A DNA stretch of 64,000 bases from Bubalus kerabau (lineage: Eukaryota > Chordata > Mammalia > Artiodactyla > Bovidae): assembly GCF_029407905.1 (NCBI RefSeq), contig NC_073635.1, positions 33,161,501-33,225,500 on the forward strand, in the 5' to 3' direction. The notes beneath the pieces are model-generated. The model made no database searches. It saw nothing but the letters and a program-made list of their open reading frames with translations, and was not told the DNA's origin. Position numbers and translations under genes: made by a program. Positions 1 to 10,264 of the stretch are shown here, piece after piece. The stretch's first letter is position 1, and the number at the start of each line of letters is the position of its first letter.

Positions 1-95
1 AACACCCAGTTTGCCTGAGTTTTAAAAGGTTATTTCCTTTGCCCCACTTGAATGACCAATAAAGACATAAGTCCAATTGGCAAAGTGAAAGGGGG
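1..95 (-). ncRNA. SNORA27: Probable SNORA27 (H/ACA snoRNA), 5' hairpin and hinge, cut by window edge
   Basis: The minus strand of the intron after exon 4 contains a stem in which CTTTGCC pairs with GGCAAAG. An internal loop lies inside it and an H-box-like AAATAA follows. A second arm then begins and is lost at position 1. Human RPL21 carries SNORA27 downstream of SNORD102 at about this distance, so the position supports the call. SNORA27 is known to guide a 28S pseudouridine. The 3' hairpin and ACA box are off the window, so the identification is partial. Confidence 0.62.
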
Positions 96-131
96 TGTGA
101 GGCAATATACAAAGAATTAGACCTTACTTAC

Positions 132-244
132 TTAACTTGTTTGTTTACAATGATGCCAACAGCATGCTGGGTGACATTGTAGACTCTCCCAGTTTTACCA
201 TGGTAACATTTGTGGGGCATTCCTTTTTGAACAGTACCCATTCC
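132..244 (-). CDS. RPL21: RPL21 exon 4: residues 44-80
   Basis: The 113 nt run from acceptor CTAAACAG to donor GTTAA|GTAAGT, phase 2, splitting Lys81. The translation begins GMGTVQKGMPHKCYHGKTGR and ends in VNKQV. A second GT (GTAAGG) lies 4 nt further on in the intron; the upstream donor is chosen because it keeps the family frame. The remainder of the protein is encoded beyond the left edge. Confidence 0.94.
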
Positions 245-343
245 CTGTTTAGAAAGGAAATCAATGTTATGCCAGCAATTTCCCCCCTCCTTTTAAACCC
301 AAAGTAAGATATTTTAATTTTTTTTTCTTTAAAAGGCAACTCA

Positions 344-418
344 AGAGCTCTCAGAGCCGGTGAAATGTCATTTTCACATTGCTTTAAGCAATCAAAAAGA
401 CAATCATCATTAAGCTCT
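344..418 (-). ncRNA. SNORD102: SNORD102, box C/D snoRNA in RPL21 intron 3
   Basis: On the minus strand, box C ATGATGA (410-404) and box D CTGA (354-351) are enclosed by a terminal stem made by AGAGCTTA-side and AGAGCTCT-side sequences. The guide just upstream of box D reads ATTTCACCGG. It is complementary to CCGGTGAAAT in 28S rRNA. The D+5 rule places the 2'-O-methyl on the first G of that target, matching the G4020 assignment I recall for human SNORD102. Length (about 75 nt) and host gene agree with the human snoRNA. It would be released from the spliced RPL21 intron and act in the nucleolus with fibrillarin, NOP56, NOP58 and SNU13. Confidence 0.93.
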
Positions 419-713
419 GGAGTGCCAGGACACATACACTCAAGTTCTTATGATTTCTCCCCTAACTTTTCCACTAGCTGTTAAAAACAAGTAATGAGAA
501 AATTCTTAAGACTCAAAAATAGCATTTTAAAAGCTTGTTTTTGAAAGTAAAATTACAATAGCCATTCTACACTCTAAGGAGCTCCTTCTCAGTAAATGGA
601 TTTCCCCTCGATTAGGAAGACAAAAAAATGCAATACACACTGTTCAAATTTCAACACAACTTTTCTAACTTCTAATGTTACTCTGTGGTTAATTCTCCAG
701 TTTTATAATTTAC

Positions 714-775
714 CTTGATATCTACAATATCACCCTTCCTGTAGATTCGCATGTATGTGGCCAAAGGAACAACTC
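714..775 (-). CDS. RPL21: RPL21 exon 3: residues 23-43
   Basis: The 62 nt lie between acceptor TTTTTGCAG and donor AAG|GTAAAT. They encode VVPLATYMRIYRKGDIVDIK after the split Gly23. The KGDIVDIKG stretch belongs to the SH3-like barrel typical of eL21. Residue 35 is Arg here. Confidence 0.95.
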
Positions 776-974
776 CTGCAAAAAGAAAAAGAAAAAAAAA
801 AAAAAAAAACAAAAAACAAAAAACACAAAATAGTCAATATCGAGAATAAAAGAAATACTAGCCTTCAACACACTACTTTTTGGCTGTTAGAAGTACTTTA
901 TCTTGATAGCCAACAATTTAGAAATTATATATAATATGCATGTTTTCTATTTATTAAAAGGCAGATGCTGATTA

Positions 975-1133
<159 letters not shown>

Positions 1134-2298
1134 CTGAAACCAGAAAGCACAGAATACTCAAACACAGTGTCAACATTGTCATCTTCTCCTTTAACCAAAA
1201 AACATGTAATTACAAATGCACTCATTTCAGTAGCAACATCAGAATTAGGCAACAATCTACAAGGTTGGCTCATCAATCAATAGCTCTTATAAAAGGGGAA
1301 AAAGCAGTAATTTTACCAAGATTTTTGCCAAAATTGCCTAAAAAGTCTAAGAAGCAGAACTGGATTTCAGAATCCAAACCAGCACTTTCCCTACGAGAAT
1401 ATAAAAACACAACAGGACCCTGGCATACTATTTCTGAGACTGCCAAGAGCACTGGAATTACTAGAAGGCAAAACACAAAACTCAGTCTTTTATTTTTGCG
1501 TGTTGGATAACCCCCCCCCCACCTTTCAACCTACAGGTTTCTCTTATACAGCATCTATTAACTTATCAAAACTCTCTGACTCACTTCACATATCTAATTA
1601 CTCAGTTGTTTACCAGGAAATGTAAGGTTTATCTATGCTGTTAAACTTTTCACTTTGTTTCCCAAAAGCTCAAAATAATGGTTTTAATTGCTTCAGATCA
1701 CCCAAGAGAACTACCATTGCTGGCAACGACTCCTACCACAAGATCACAAGTTTAAACACAGTGTTCTAACCTAAATCAATCTCTCAATATGTTACCATAT
1801 CTTCAAAAGAAGTGACTCCCAAGAATTTTTTTCATATGACTTGCCTGGCAAGGAAACAGAATGTTTTAGCTAACCCATCCAAGTTAAACCACTGTGCACA
1901 CTGTTACTTCACATTCTACTAATTACTCTGTAATGGTCTATACAGGAAAAGAATATTAAAAAAAAGAAAGACTTATGTATAACTGATTCACTCTGCTGTA
2001 CACTACAAACTAACATTGTAAATTGACTGACTATATGCCTATAAAGACTTTTTAAAAAAGATCCACAACAAAAAAGAAAGCAAGAAGAATCTATCAAGCC
2101 TAAATACTGCCTCAATTCTCAACTCTACATTTGTACTAAGTTCATATAAACTCGCCTTACGTTCATAAACAAGGAGACATGCTCCGTGGGTATCAGTAAT
2201 GTAAGTCATTTCTTCATTACTGAGCCCACTAGTTAGAAATCCATTCACGACCCAAGACACATGACTTGCCTTTCCCAAAGTCAAAATGAGATCCACTA
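1134..2298. other. RPL21 intron 1, left part, no recognised element
   Basis: AT-rich intronic DNA before the BovB copy. I see no exon, snoRNA or recent repeat here apart from a short C run near 1511-1520. Confidence 0.5.
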
Positions 2299-4034
2299 TG
2301 CAAAGAAATAGAGGAAAACAATATAATGGGAAAGACTAGAGATCTCGTCAAGAAAATTAGAGATACCAAGGGAACATTTCATGCAAAGATGGGCTCAATA
2401 AAGGACAGAAATGGTATGGACCTAACAGAAGCAGTAGATATTAAGAGGTGGCAAGAATACATAGAAGAACTGTACAAAAAAGATCTTCATGTCCCAGATA
2501 ATCATGTTGGTGTGATCACTGACCTAGAGCCAGACATCCTGGAATGTGAAGTCAAGTGGGCCTTAGAAAGCATCACTATGAACAAAGCTAGTGGAGGTGA
2601 CGGAATTCCAGTTGAGCTATTTCAAATCCTGAAGGATGATGCTGTGAAAGTGCTGCACTCAATATGCCAGCAAATTTGGAAAACTCAGCAGTGGCCACAG
2701 GACTGGAAAAGGTCAGTTTTTATTCCAATCCCAAAGAAAAGCAATGCCAAAGAATGCTCAAACTACCGCACAATTGCACTCATCTCACATGCTAGTCAAG
2801 TAATGCTCAAAATTCTCCAAGCCAGGCTTCAGCAACACGTGAACCGTGAACTTCCTGATGTGCAAGCTGGTTTTAGAAAAGGCAGAGGAACCAGAGATCA
2901 AATTGCCAACATCCACTGGATCATGGAAAAAGCAAGAGAATTCCAGGAAAACATCTATTTCTGCTTTATTGACTATGCCAAAGCCTTTGACTGTGTGGAT
3001 CACAATAAACAGGAAAATTCTGAAAGAGATGGGAATACCAGACCACCTGACCTGCCTCTTGAGAAATCTGTACGCAGGTCAGGAAGCATCAGTTAGAATT
3101 GGACATGGAACAACAGACTGGTTCCAAATAGGAAAACGAGTACGTCAAGGCTGTATATTGTCACCCTGCTTATTTAACTTCTATGCTGAGTACATCATGA
3201 GAAATGCTGGGCTGGAAGAAGCACAAGCTGGAATCAAGATCGCCGGGAGAAATATCAGTAACCTCAGATATGCAGATGACACCACCCTATGGCAGAAAGT
3301 GAAGAGGAACTAAAAAGCCTCTTGATGAAGGTGAAAGAGAAGAGTGAAAAAGTTGGCTTAAAACTCAACATTCAGAAAAGGAAGATCAGGCATCTGGTCC
3401 CATCACTTCATGGGAAATAGAGGAGGAAACAGTGTCAGACTTTATTTTTTGGGGCTCCAAAATCACTGCAGATGGTGACTGCAGCCATGAAATTAGAAGA
3501 TGCTTACTCCTTGGAAGGAAAGTTATGACCAACCTAGATAGCATATTCAAAAGCAGAGACGTTACTTTGCCAAGAAAGGTCCCTCTAGTCAAGGCTATGG
3601 TTTTTCCAGTGGTCATGTATGGATGTGGGAGTTGGACTGTGAAGAAGGCTGAGCGCTGAAGAATTGATGCTTTTGAACTGTGGTGTTGGAGAAGACTCCT
3701 TAGAGTCCCTTGGACTGCAAGGAGATCCAACCAGTCCATTCTGAAGGAGATCAGCCCTGGGATTTCTTTGGAAGGAATGATGCTAAAACTGAAACTCCAG
3801 TACTTTGGCCACCTCATGCGAAGAGTTGACTCATTGGAAAAGACTCTGATGCTGGGAGGGATTGGGGCAGGAGAAGGGGACGACAGAGGATGAGACGGCT
3901 GGATGGCATTACTGACTCTATGGACTTGAGTTTGAGTGAACTCCGGAAGTTGGTGATGGACAGGTAGGCCTGGCGTGCTGCGATTCATGGGGTCGCAAAG
4001 AGTCGGACACGACTGAGCGACTGAACTGAACTGA
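2299..4034 (+). mobile_element. BovB LINE (RTE clade), 5'-truncated and decayed, in RPL21 intron 1
   Basis: Translated pieces match the BovB reverse transcriptase/ORF2: NMNKASGG-type and RKGRGTRDQ segments, then the catalytic RYADDTTL box at 3266-3289, the C-terminal MYGCGSWTVKKAE region, and the typical (ACTGA)n tail at 4018-4034. It is broken by a 2-bp deletion near 3010, single-base deletions near 3288 and 3388, and a stop in place of a sense codon near 3658. Compared with the copy at 56.4-58.3 kb these are independent losses. It is antisense to RPL21 and is not a gene. Confidence 0.95.
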
Positions 4035-4079
4035 CGGAGCACATCTCGCAGTTTGGGCAACTCTGGCTGCTGCTACAAA

Positions 4080-4235
4080 CTAGCCTGCCAGCCTCCTCTG
4101 TCCTGGGATTTCCCAGGCAAGAGTACTGGAGTGGGTTGCCATTTCCTTCTCCAGATCTTCCGGACCTAGGGATTGAACCCGGGTATCCCGCATTGTAGGC
4201 AGACGCTTTTCCGTCTGAGCCACCAGGCAAGTCCA
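4080..4235 (-). mobile_element. Bov-tA SINE (inverted)
   Basis: Inverted tRNA-like head: TCTGAGCCACCAGG at the right, GGGATTGAACCCGGG (B-box complement) inside, and the GAGTACTGGAGTGGGTTGCC body. Confidence 0.9.
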
Positions 4236-5009
4236 CAAACTAGACAAAAGGACGCAAAAACTAAGGCTAAGCGGCTTCTTACTTAACTCCCCTCCCCGCC
4301 CCAAACTTCTAAATTAGACAGAACTATTCAGAAATCCCTGTACTCAACACTTGCTGCCCTACATTAATACACCCGTAGCCAAAAAAAGCATTTTCCCTTT
4401 CTCCAACTGCGGCCCCAAGACAACATTTAAACGACCCGAAATCACTCCCTCTGTATGAACGACTAACGGCCTCGGTTTCTTAGTCCAGGTGGACTCTGGG
4501 CACCTCTGCTGTTCTCCGACCAGGACCCCAGGCTTACACACACACCTCGCCAACCAGTTCCTACCACCCTGAAGCCCCTAGCCCGCAGCACATATACTTC
4601 AGCTTCTGCAACGAGGATAAGGATGGCACCCTGAAGGCATTCGAAAAGAAAGGGTCACGCGGCCCCAGAGCCGGTCCGAGGAATCCCAGGTCAGCAGGGC
4701 TAAAGCCGTGCAAGCGCAGGAGGGACCAGTTCCCTTGCTCCGACAGGCCCGAGTCACGTCACCCAGGGGCCGCGGCCCCGCTTCTCCGGGGCTCTTCCCC
4801 TCAGCAGGTCGCGGCCTCGGCCCAGCCCCACGCCCGCGGTCCCGGGTCTGGATGGACACGGCGCCACCACTCGAGCCAGCGGCCCCCGGAGAAGCTAGAC
4901 AGCCTTTCTAGGGCTTCATGCGCGGCCTCAGCCGCTACAGGGTTGAAACTCACGCCTGAGGGGCCGGTAAAGAGACGAGAGACGGCGGGAGCCACGCGCT
5001 GGCCTTTAC

Positions 5010-5040
5010 CTGGAAGATGGCGGTTCCGGCCGAAAAGAAG
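5010..5040 (-). other. RPL21: RPL21 exon 1 (5'TOP, non-coding)
   Basis: Read on the minus strand, the exon starts CTTCTTTTCGG, a C followed by an uninterrupted pyrimidine run. That is the terminal oligopyrimidine signature of ribosomal-protein mRNAs. It ends CATCTTCCAG before the donor GTAAAG. There is no ATG in it. The sequence closely resembles the human RPL21 leader as I recall it. The start site is inferred from the TOP motif, not measured. Confidence 0.85.
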
Positions 5041-5270
5041 GAGGCGGGGCCGCGCATGCGCCTTTCAAGGCCCTTTGAGCTGCCCACGGCGCTGCCTGAA
5101 TGAAGAAACGCCTACCTACAGCCATTCTTTCTTAGGGGGTGAGGTTATTGTCCCTGAGGACGAGGAGAGCCTGTGAGGATACTGTCATTTCTTGCGAAAA
5201 AGAGGGCGAGGTAATCGACCGACACAAGCTGACACTTATCTCTTGCCAGACAGCCCGGAAAGGGGCCTTC

Positions 5271-5286
5271 GGGGGGGGGGGGGGGG
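5271..5286 (+). repeat. Run of 16 G
   Basis: An uninterrupted G homopolymer lies inside the RPL21 CpG island, about 230 bp upstream of the start site. Its length is likely polymorphic or a sequencing soft spot. Confidence 0.9.
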
Positions 5287-5628
5287 TCCAACGGGCGCCG
5301 ACGTCCCGAGCGTGCTGACGTTAGCGCCTGCGTCAGACGCCACGCCGGGTGCGGGCGTGTGCGTGCGTCCTCGGTTAGCATCCGGGCGCGCGAGGTTATA
5401 GGTCTGTCCTCGCTGCTGCAGTCAATGGGGATGGCTATGTGGGCAGAAAAGTTAGGCTATAGTGAAGAAAGCGTGTTGTCCGGTTTGTACGTGTTTCAAA
5501 CCTTTTTTTTCTCAATGCGTAAAAGCATAGTACACACCTCCTGGTAGGTTTGTGCGTGTTACAACCACTTTGGAAAGCCACAGGTCAAAATCTAGTGAAA
5601 CGGAAGATGTACGAATAATCAGATTCCG

Positions 5629-5845
5629 GGGATTTCCCTGACGGTCCAGTGGATGGGACCCCGCTTTCCCAATGCAGGGGTCCCTGGCTCCATCCCTGGT
5701 GGAGGATCTAGATTCCTATCTGTCGCATCTTGTGTTGCGACTAAAGATTCCGCAGGTTTCAGTAAGGATCCTGCTTGCTGCAGCTAAGGCCCTAAGATGG
5801 GGGCGGGGGTGGGGGGGGCGGGGTGGCAAATAAAGAAGTCTTAAA
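5629..5845 (+). mobile_element. CHR-type tRNA-derived SINE
   Basis: Head GGGGATTTCCCTGACGGTCC followed by the CHR body and an A/T-rich tail ending AAATAAAGAAG; a G-rich expansion lies near 5800-5825. Confidence 0.8.
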
Positions 5846-6107
5846 AATACCAGACTCTGGCATTTTTAGTTGTTGGCCGTTACAATCACTCCCTTCCAGC
5901 TCCCACAGGTCATCTTTCCTTTCTTACGATTCTCCTTGCTAAGGCTCCTTGGATAAACGCAGGCTCTGCCTTCTCCCTGACAGCATCTCCACAGTTGAGC
6001 GTCGTCCTCAGCTGCACACAGGCCATCTGCAGTCACTATAATAAGTCATATCTGGGCTGTAGTTTGCGTGCATGGACTTTGTTTTCTTCAACAGATAGCA
6101 GTGTTAA

Positions 6108-6330
6108 GCCACGTGGCTCAGATGGTAAGGAATCTGCCTGGAATCCGCCTGCAATGCGGGAGACCTGGGTTCCATCGCTGGGTCAGGAAGATGCCCAGGA
6201 GGAGGGCATGGCAACCCACTCCAGTATCCTTGCCTAGGGAATCCCATGGCGGACTAGAGTCCATAGGGTCACAACTGAGAGTCGGACACTACTGAGCGAC
6301 TAGCACACACGTGCACACACATACACACGA
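6108..6330 (+). mobile_element. Bov-tA SINE with CA-rich tail
   Basis: tRNA-like head GTGGCTCAGATGGTAAGGAA, body GGCAACCCACTCCAGTATCC and 3' end GACACTACTGAGCGAC, followed by a CACACA tail. Confidence 0.9.
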
Positions 6331-6359
6331 TTTTAGTTAACTTAAAAAAAAAAAAAATC

Positions 6360-6453
6360 CTGGGAATTCCCTGGTGGTCCAGTGGTTAGGACTCTCTGAG
6401 TCCACTGCAGGGGGCATGGATTCGAACCTTGGTCTGGAAACTAAGATCCTGCA
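6360..6453 (+). mobile_element. CHR-type SINE, left part, interrupted by a BovB insertion
   Basis: Head GAATTCCCTGGTGGTCCAG through AAGATCCTGCA. The element resumes at 6900 with the duplicated AAGATCCTGCA, then GCTGCGAAGT and a poly-A tail to about 6940. Confidence 0.88.
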
Positions 6454-6899
6454 CTTCAGTTCAGTTCAGTCATGTCCAGCTCTTTGATACCTGATGAACT
6501 GCAGCACTCCAGGCTTCCCTGTCCATCACCAACTCCCAGAGCTTGCTCAAACTCAGTCCATCAAGTCGGTGATGCCATCCAACCATTTCATCCTCTGCCG
6601 TCCACTTTTCTTCCCACCTTCAATCTTTCCCAGCATCAGGGTCTTTTCCAAGGAGTCAGTTCTTCACATCAGGTGGCCCAAATATTGGAGCTTCAGCTTC
6701 AGCATCAGTCCTTCCAATGAACATTCAGGGTAGATTTCCTTAAGGATTGGCTGGTTTGATCTCCTTGCAGTCCGAGGGACTCTCAAGAGTTTTCTCCAAC
6801 ACCACAGTTCAAAAGTTCTGACAAAATGTGGTCCACTGGAGAAGGGAATGACAAACCACTTCAGTATTCTTGCCTTGAGAACCCCATGAATAGTATGAA
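6454..6899 (-). mobile_element. BovB 3' end with inverted 5' segment, inserted in a CHR SINE
   Basis: 6454-6816 is the BovB 3' end on the minus strand, with its (TTCAG)n tail at the left. 6817-6899 is a BovB 5'-region segment (GTGGTCCACTGGAGAAGG, ACCACTTCAGTATTCTTGCC) in the opposite orientation. An 11-bp target duplication, AAGATCCTGCA, flanks the pair at 6443-6453 and 6900-6910. Confidence 0.85.
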
Positions 6900-7190
6900 A
6901 AGATCCTGCAAGCTGCGAAGTAAAAAAAAAAAAAAAAAATCCTTACTTGTCATAGTAAAATTGTTCTATGTCAAATTTCTATTTTTTAGCAGATCCTGTT
7001 ATTTATCTTACTCATCAGTGGATCTGGACTAAGGGTAACATGGTTATTACTCTTAGCCTAAGAAAAACATAATTAGTATGAAAATAATAGTATAACAAGA
7101 TGAATTCCAAAATTAAATGTGTTCTTGCTGTGGCCTACCGTTTTAGACTTTGTACATATGTATTTGTGCATATGTATGTGTATATTATCG

Positions 7191-7465
7191 GAGAAGGCAA
7201 TGGCACCCCACTCCAGTACTCTTGCCTGGAAAATCCCATGAATGGAGGAGCCTGGTAGGCTGCAGTCCATGGGGTTGCTAGGAGTCGCATACGACTGAGC
7301 GACTTCACTTTATTTTTTCACTTTCATGCATTGGAGAAGGAAATGGCAACCCACTCCAGTGTTCTTGCCTGAAGAATTCCAGGGACCGGGGAGCCTGTTG
7401 GGCTGCCGTCTATGGGGTCGCACAGAGTCGGACATGACTGAAGCGACTTAGCAGCAGCAGCAGCA
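7191..7465 (+). mobile_element. Bov-A2 SINE (dimer) with AGC tail
   Basis: Two related monomers joined by TTCACTTTCATGCATTGG and ending AGCAGCAGCAGCAG. Direct repeats GTGTATATT flank the element. Confidence 0.92.
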
Positions 7466-8102
7466 GGTGTATATTGTATATCTTTGTACATATGTGTGTA
7501 CATATGGATGTGTGTATTATATATATATATCTGTCTATATACATATATTTGGGTAGAGAGGGAGAAACTGAGATAGAATTTTTAAATATATATACCCTGA
7601 AATGCACTGATCCTAAGTGTTCATTTGGATGATTTTTGACTAATATATACAATCTACTATATACAATTAGTATATATACAATATACTAATATATATACAA
7701 TCTATATATACAATCAGTATGTATACTAATATATACAATCTTATAACCAATATCTCCAAGCAAGATTAGAACATTGCCTATGTTTCTTCCCAGGTAATCC
7801 CCTCCCCAACTAGAATAATCCAATATTCTGATTTTTATAACCATAGATTAGTTTTACCTATTCTTAAATTTCACATAAATGGAAATGTATGTACAGTATG
7901 TACTCTTTGTTGTCTGACTCTTTTTTTTTCAGCTTAGTGTTTCTGAGTTTCAATTATGTTGTTGCTGGTATCAGCAGTTGAATTTATTTTTTATTGCTAA
8001 GTAGTAGTCCACTGTATGAATATACCACAGTTTGTTTATACATTCTTTTAATGGAAATTTGGTGGTTGTTTTTTTTCCCTTGATTTTATGCTGTATGAAT
8101 AA

Positions 8103-8249
8103 GTTTTAGTCACTCAGTTGTATGCAACCCTTTGTGACCCCATGGACTGTAGCCTGCCAGGCTCCCCTGTCCATGGAATTTTCTAGGCAAGAATACTTGC
8201 CCTTCCCTTCTCCAGGGGATCTGCCTGATCCAGGGATTGAACCCAGGTC
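8103..8249 (-). mobile_element. Bov-tA SINE, truncated
   Basis: TTTGTGACCCCATGGACTG body and GGGATTGAACCCAGG B-box complement; the tRNA-like head is missing where the next BovB fragment begins. Confidence 0.85.
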
Positions 8250-8428
8250 TGATTCTGGGAAAGATCGAAGGTGGGAAGAAAAAGACGACAGAGGATGAGA
8301 TGATTGGATCGTATCAATGAACGTGAGTCTGAGTAAACTCTGGGAGTTGGTGATGGACAGGGAGGCCTGGTGTGCTGCTGTCCTTGGGGTTGCAAAGAGT
8401 CGGACACAACTGAGTGACTGAACTGAAA
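8250..8428 (+). mobile_element. BovB 3' end fragment
   Basis: GATTCTGGGAAAGATCG through GTTGGTGATGGACAGGGAGG to the GAGTGACTGAACTGAA tail. Confidence 0.9.
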
Positions 8429-8799
8429 TATTCTTGAGGATATGTTTTCATTTCTCTTGAGTAAATACTGAGAGCATTGCTTGATCATAAGGTATGTCTA
8501 ACTTTGGAGAAAATTGCCACATGGTTTTCCAAAGTGAACCCTTATTTTATTTATTTAGCATTTTCCTCTGAAGAGAGACTACAGCATTTATTTTTAACAC
8601 AGGCTTTTAAAGTAGGTTTGTGTCATTAGCTCCATTGTACAGATCTGAAAACCAAAGTGGTTTCCTAAATGTCTGATGGTCAGTTTATCCCATTTGAGAT
8701 CATTAACTGTAAAAAGAGTAAGAAAAGGCTTGAAACTTAAAAAGAAATGTGAAGTAAATTAAATGTAGAAAGTAGGAAAACTCAAAATTCATTTAATAT

Positions 8800-8885
8800 T
8801 TATAAGCATCTAGATTAAAACAGGTACCGTTCTGAGGGATGGGACCATAAAAATGAATAAAACATGATCCTTGCCTTCAAGGACT
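8800..8885 (+). repeat. Probable L2 3' end
   Basis: CTGAGGGATGGGACCATAAA and CCTTGCCTTCAAGGACTCC resemble the 3' end of L2. Confidence 0.45.
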
Positions 8886-9250
8886 CCAAAGAGCTTGGTG
8901 GAAGAGGGAGGCCACAGACTGTTCTAGGTGGACTAGCAGAGGACACGGAGTGTGAGCAACACTGGAGTTCTGTGGCTCATTCACTGCGCCAAGGTGAGCG
9001 GAAGGGGTGGGATAGAAGAGTCCCTGGGTGAGAAAGGAAGCTTTGCAGAGAAGGCTGAACTTGATGAAGGAGGCACTCTTTGACCAGAGAACCTGTAGCA
9101 AGGGTATTTTAGGCAGAAAATATCACTGCTTCTGTAAAGGCATACAGATGGATAATAACTTTAAAAACTCAGAAATGAAAGTCACCTAATAGCTTTAGAA
9201 AACAAGGTCAACAAACGAACTGGAGTGTGACATTGAAATGAAACCAATTT

Positions 9251-9545
9251 TTGACTTCCCTGGTGGCGCGGTGGACAGGAGTCTGCCTGTCAACGCAGGG
9301 GACACGGGTTTGATCCCTGGGCCCGGAAGATCCCACATGCTGTGGAGCAACTAAGCACCTGAGCCGCAACTACTGAGCTCGCACTCCAGAGCCCACGCTC
9401 TGCAACAGGAGAAACCACTGCAGTGAGAAGCCCGTGCACCGCAACCAAGTGGAGCCCCCGCTGGTTGCAACTAGAGAAAACCCACGTGCAGCAACGAAGA
9501 TCCAGCACAGCTGAAAATAAATAAAATATTTTTAAAATAATAATA
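9251..9545 (+). mobile_element. CHR-type SINE, full length
   Basis: Head TTGACTTCCCTGGTGGCGCG, the GGAAGATCCCACATGC body, the GCAACTAGAGAAAACCC region and an A-rich tail. Confidence 0.9.
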
Positions 9546-9630
9546 AAATGAAGCCAATTTTATGATTTTGCACCGGACTTGAGTAAAATACTAAGCAAAA
9601 TCTGTAAGTTTGCTCACTAAAGTAAGTTCA

Positions 9631-9710
9631 TGGGACTTCCCTAGTGGTCCAGTGGTTAAAAAACTCCACACTCCCAATGCAGGGATGCAGGGAGCATGGG
9701 TTTGATCCCT
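9631..9710 (+). mobile_element. CHR-type SINE interrupted by BovB (left part)
   Basis: Head GGGACTTCCCTAGTGGTCC to TTTGATCCCT. The SINE resumes at about 10209 with GGGGAACTAAGATCCC and an A-rich tail to about 10262. Confidence 0.85.
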
Positions 9711-10209
9711 GACCAATCTAGACAGCATATTAAAAAACAGAGACATTGCCTACAAGGGTCCATCTAGTCAAAGCTATGGTTTTTCCAGTAGTCATGTATG
9801 GATGTGAGAGCTGGACTATAAAGAAAGCTGAGCACCGAAGAATTGATGCTTTTGAACTGTGGTGTTGGAGAAGATGCTTGAGAGTCCCTTGGACTGCAAG
9901 GAAATCCAACCAGTCAATGCTAAAGGAAATCAGTCCTGAATGGAAGGACTGATGCTGAAGCTGAAACTCCAATACTTTGGCCACCTGATGTGAAGAATTG
10001 GCTCATTAGAAAAGACCCTGATGCTGGGAAAGATTGGAGTCAGGAGGAGAAGGGGAGGACAGAAGATGAGATGGTTGGATGGCATCACCAACTCGATGGA
10101 CATGAGTTTGAGCAAGCTCTGGGAATTGGTGATGGACAGGGAGGCCTGGTGTGCTGCAGTCCATGGGGTTGCAAAGAGTTGGACACGACTGAGCGACTGA
10201 ACTAAACTG
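9711..10209 (+). mobile_element. BovB 3' fragment nested in a CHR SINE
   Basis: Begins at ACCAATCTAGACAGCATATT, includes the MYGCESWTIKKAEHRRIDAF-coding region and ends GAGCGACTGAACTAAACT. It inserted in the middle of a CHR SINE. Confidence 0.9.
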
Positions 10210-10264
10210 GGGAACTAAGATCCCTCATAGTGCGTGGCTCACTAAATAATAAGAATAATAAAGT

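Larger units (their letters stand above)
4640..5400. promoter_or_regulatory. CpG island and promoter of RPL21
   Basis: A GC- and CpG-rich block surrounds RPL21 exon 1. On the upstream side there is a GC box (GAGGCGGGGCC, 5041-5051) and the palindrome GCGCATGCGC (5052-5061), a consensus NRF1 site. No TATA box sits at the expected spacing, as usual for ribosomal-protein genes. The island extends well beyond the start site, so divergent initiation is possible, but no gene is visible on the plus strand there. Confidence 0.8.
7555..8545 (-). mobile_element. Old L1 3' region, antisense, interrupted
   Basis: The text around GTTCATTTGGATGATTTTTGAC, the AGTAGTCCACTGTATGAATA stretch and the later TTGCCACATGGTTTTCCAAA stretch are typical antisense L1 3' sequence. 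It is split by the Bov-tA/BovB pair at 8103-8428. A TA-rich local expansion (ATATACAATC-like units) lies at about 7630-7745. Confidence 0.65.

Noticed and set aside
5192..5547. Plus-strand gene starting in the RPL21 CpG island (69- and 62-codon frames)
   Set aside because: No homology and composition-driven; divergent promoter transcription is possible but no gene is supported.
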